This document shows, in pieces, positions 15,382 to 16,461 of a DNA stretch of 16,461 nt. Numbering within the stretch: the first letter of the stretch is position 1; every line of letters starts with the position of its first letter. Both the position numbers and the translations under genes were made by a program. The notes beneath the pieces are model-generated. The model saw only the letters and a program-made list of their open reading frames with translations. It had not been told where the DNA came from and ran no database searches. The stretch spans positions 1 through 16,461 of the forward strand of contig JAZSRN010000099.1 of NCBI GenBank assembly GCA_045538535.1, given 5' to 3'. The DNA comes from RUG14219 sp045538535. GTDB lineage: Bacteria; Cyanobacteriota; Vampirovibrionia; Gastranaerophilales; Gastranaerophilaceae.

Positions 15382-15417
15382 AACGAGAGTGTTCGGCATT
15401 TGGCGAACACTCTCGTT
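15382..15417. repeat. 14-bp perfect inverted repeat 3' of the pseudopilin gene
   Basis: AACGAGAGTGTTCG (15382-15395) and CGAACACTCTCGTT (15404-15417) are perfect reverse complements around an 8-nt loop, 25 nt past the pseudopilin stop codon. On the - strand it is followed by GTTTGC, a poor T tract, so it is not a typical intrinsic terminator for that gene. Its position and length fit the hairpin or cruciform that lies just 3' of variable regions in diversity-generating retroelements. A terminator role on the + strand (followed by CATTTATTTTTAT) is the alternative. Confidence 0.7.
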
Positions 15418-15442
15418 CATTTATTTTTATCAAATGACCTAA

Positions 15443-16461
15443 TTAATCACCTTTACACAACACTAAGCCGCTGCTGTCGTTTCGGCGGTGGTCGTTGTAG
15501 TTGCTCCAGTACGAGTTCGTAGAGTTGAAGATTCGGTAGTATGCGTAGTTGCTACCGTACTCATGCCCAGACCAAACCAAAAACGACGCTGAATTCGCAT
15601 CTGAGAAACCGTACTTAGAGCCGATAGATGCACTGTATGTTTTACCGGCACTAGTTTCTAATACATCGTATTCTCCTATTGTTGTGCCGTATATGTCACT
15701 TGCTATCGCTGCTAGGTCGGACATGCTTGCCATTTTATCTACATGACCACAGGTTTCTACTGCTTTTGCCCAGTAGTCATTATCAAATTCACATCCATTT
15801 ATTCCTAAATCTCCTTTTTTAGCTTCACATTCTGCTTTTGTCATATATGTATTTGCTGCTTGTGGTGCTTTAAAACATCCACCGTTGATTTCAAATGCGC
15901 ATGCAGAACCTAAACCGCCGGAGTTGAAGGTTATGACGTCATTGGATAATTTGTTTGGCATTTTGGAACCATTCCAATCAAATACTGCAGCTACACAACC
16001 GGATGTTGAGGATTGATTGTTTGACCAAGTGATTGGAACTTCATCAATATCACATTTTGCATTGTAGGTTAATATCATTGCTGTACCGTCTGCAGTTACT
16101 ATACCTACTGTGTCGCCGTATTCGTGGGTGTCGTCATTTGTCATTTTTAGTTGTTTACCCGTTTTTGTTTGAGAGATTTCCCATTCTTTGCCTTCGTCAT
16201 TAATGATTACTTTCTCTGTTGGCCAACATTCAGTTAGATGTTGGTTATCACAGACTTTTGCAATCTTTAAATGTTTTTGTAATTCGTTTACAAAATCCAT
16301 TGTTGTTGCGTAACCGCCTAAGGTTGAAAGTGATTTCATCTTATCCGTTGCTTTACCGAATTTTTGAGTAATATTTTGGATACGAGCGGTCTTTACTCTA
16401 TCTTGAATATTTGCAATCAATGTCGGCATAGTAATCGCCGCCACTACCCCAACAATTGCTA
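15443..16461 (-). CDS. Pseudopilin-like surface protein with variable C-terminal domain (partial)
   Basis: The 5' end lies beyond the window; 338 codons are visible. The first residues, AIVGVVAAITMPTLIAN, are the second half of a type IV prepilin N-terminal helix, so the full protein should start with a prepilin peptidase site a few residues upstream. It would be anchored in the inner membrane or built into a pilus or type II secretion-like filament. A coiled region (IQDRVKTARIQNITQKFG) follows, then a large domain with many cysteines, probably disulfide-bonded outside the cytoplasm. The C terminus, from about FLVWSGHEYGSNYAYYR to GLVLCKGD, is rich in Asn, Tyr, Ser and Asp and recalls DUF1566/C-type-lectin-like domains. 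Its last ~29 variable codons have distinct codon use (see 15467-15553). It is much longer than a standard major pilin, so a tip adhesin or ligand-binding role is more likely. Function is unproven. Confidence 0.75.
   Translation of the reverse strand, partial: AIVGVVAAITMPTLIANIQDRVKTARIQNITQKFGKATDKMKSLSTLGGYATTMDFVNELQKHLKIAKVCDNQHLTECWPTEKVIINDEGKEWEISQTKTGKQLKMTNDDTHEYGDTVGIVTADGTAMILTYNAKCDIDEVPITWSNNQSSTSGCVAAVFDWNGSKMPNKLSNDVITFNSGGLGSACAFEINGGCFKAPQAANTYMTKAECEAKKGDLGINGCEFDNDYWAKAVETCGHVDKMASMSDLAAIASDIYGTTIGEYDVLETSAGKTYSASIGSKYGFSDANSASFLVWSGHEYGSNYAYYRIFNSTNSYWSNYNDHRRNDSSGLVLCKGD
15467..15553 (-). other. Candidate diversity-generating retroelement variable region
   Basis: These 29 codons encode residues 303-331 of the visible pseudopilin. 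Counted by eye, 22 of 29 end in C (AAC, TAC, AGC, GAC, CAC, CGC, GGC, ATC, TTC), with no AAT or TAT, while upstream parts of the same gene use many AAT, TAT and GAT codons. The stretch has 46 G or C in 87 bases, high for this AT-rich window. All the listed codons can arise from AAC by changes at the two adenines, the specific signature of adenine-directed mutagenesis. It sits at the extreme 3' end, followed by a constant-looking LVLCKGD and an inverted repeat. No template repeat or reverse transcriptase is in the window. Confidence 0.55.

Noticed and set aside
15190..15522. 110-residue + strand frame across the repeats
   Set aside because: It crosses the palindromic repeats, the 14-bp inverted repeat and the antisense of the pseudopilin gene, with no protein-like composition.
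15463..15651. 62-residue Thr-rich frame on the - strand
   Set aside because: It is a shifted reading of the C-rich codons in the pseudopilin variable region. It lies inside a well-supported gene and has no start signal.
1..16461. tRNA, rRNA, CRISPR array, insertion sequence or reverse transcriptase gene
   Set aside because: Looked for on both strands. No cloverleaf, regularly spaced direct repeats, transposase or reverse-transcriptase motif was seen, so the retroelement machinery proposed for the pseudopilin must be elsewhere if it exists.

Overview
The window is AT-rich and reads as a chromosomal segment of a Gram-negative bacterium of the non-photosynthetic cyanobacterial sister lineage (Vampirovibrionia/Melainabacteria, probably gut Gastranaerophilales). 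This placement is inferred from a large pseudopilin with the N-terminal pattern GVVAAITMPTLI and a cysteine-rich body, an O-antigen-ligase-like protein resembling the cyanobacterial IctB family beside a DUF4330 protein, and a TrhP-like U32 protein. It was not tested by a database search.

Layout. 1-400: no protein gene, but a promoter and a perfect hairpin terminator bracket a possible ~150-nt RNA, followed by a promoter for the next gene. 401-2821 (+): membrane pyrophosphatase with its own terminator. 5777-2879 (-): three-gene envelope operon (heptose-phosphate kinase, DUF4330 protein, O-antigen-ligase-like protein). 6008-5874 (-): a 44-residue membrane peptide. 6125-7880 (+): U32 tRNA-hydroxylation-type protein and a YqeG-type HAD phosphatase. 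7949-12843 (+): GT9, GT-B-like, GT8 and GT2 glycosyltransferases followed closely by threonine synthase. Two adjacent terminators separate this from the convergent ftsZ (14160-12955, -) and nadK (15153-14344, -). 15208-15442: a repeat-rich intergenic region. 15443-16461 (-): a pseudopilin-like gene that runs off the window edge.

How it fits together. Most genes serve envelope building (heptose activation, sugar transfer, polymer ligation), cell division and housekeeping metabolism. The most interesting signal is the 3' end of the pseudopilin gene. Its last variable stretch (15467-15553) switches abruptly to codons ending in C: 22 of 29, including AAC, TAC, GAC, CAC, AGC, CGC, GGC, ATC and TTC. 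This is the set produced when AAC codons mutate at their adenines. A 14-bp perfect inverted repeat lies 25 nt past the stop codon. Together these look like the variable region and recognition hairpin of a diversity-generating retroelement target, here on a pilus-like surface protein. No reverse transcriptase or template repeat is in the window, so the machinery would have to act from elsewhere.

A second pattern is that the U32 gene and nadK both have a promoter -10 box exactly 7 nt before the ATG and no usable Shine-Dalgarno, which predicts leaderless or nearly leaderless transcripts.
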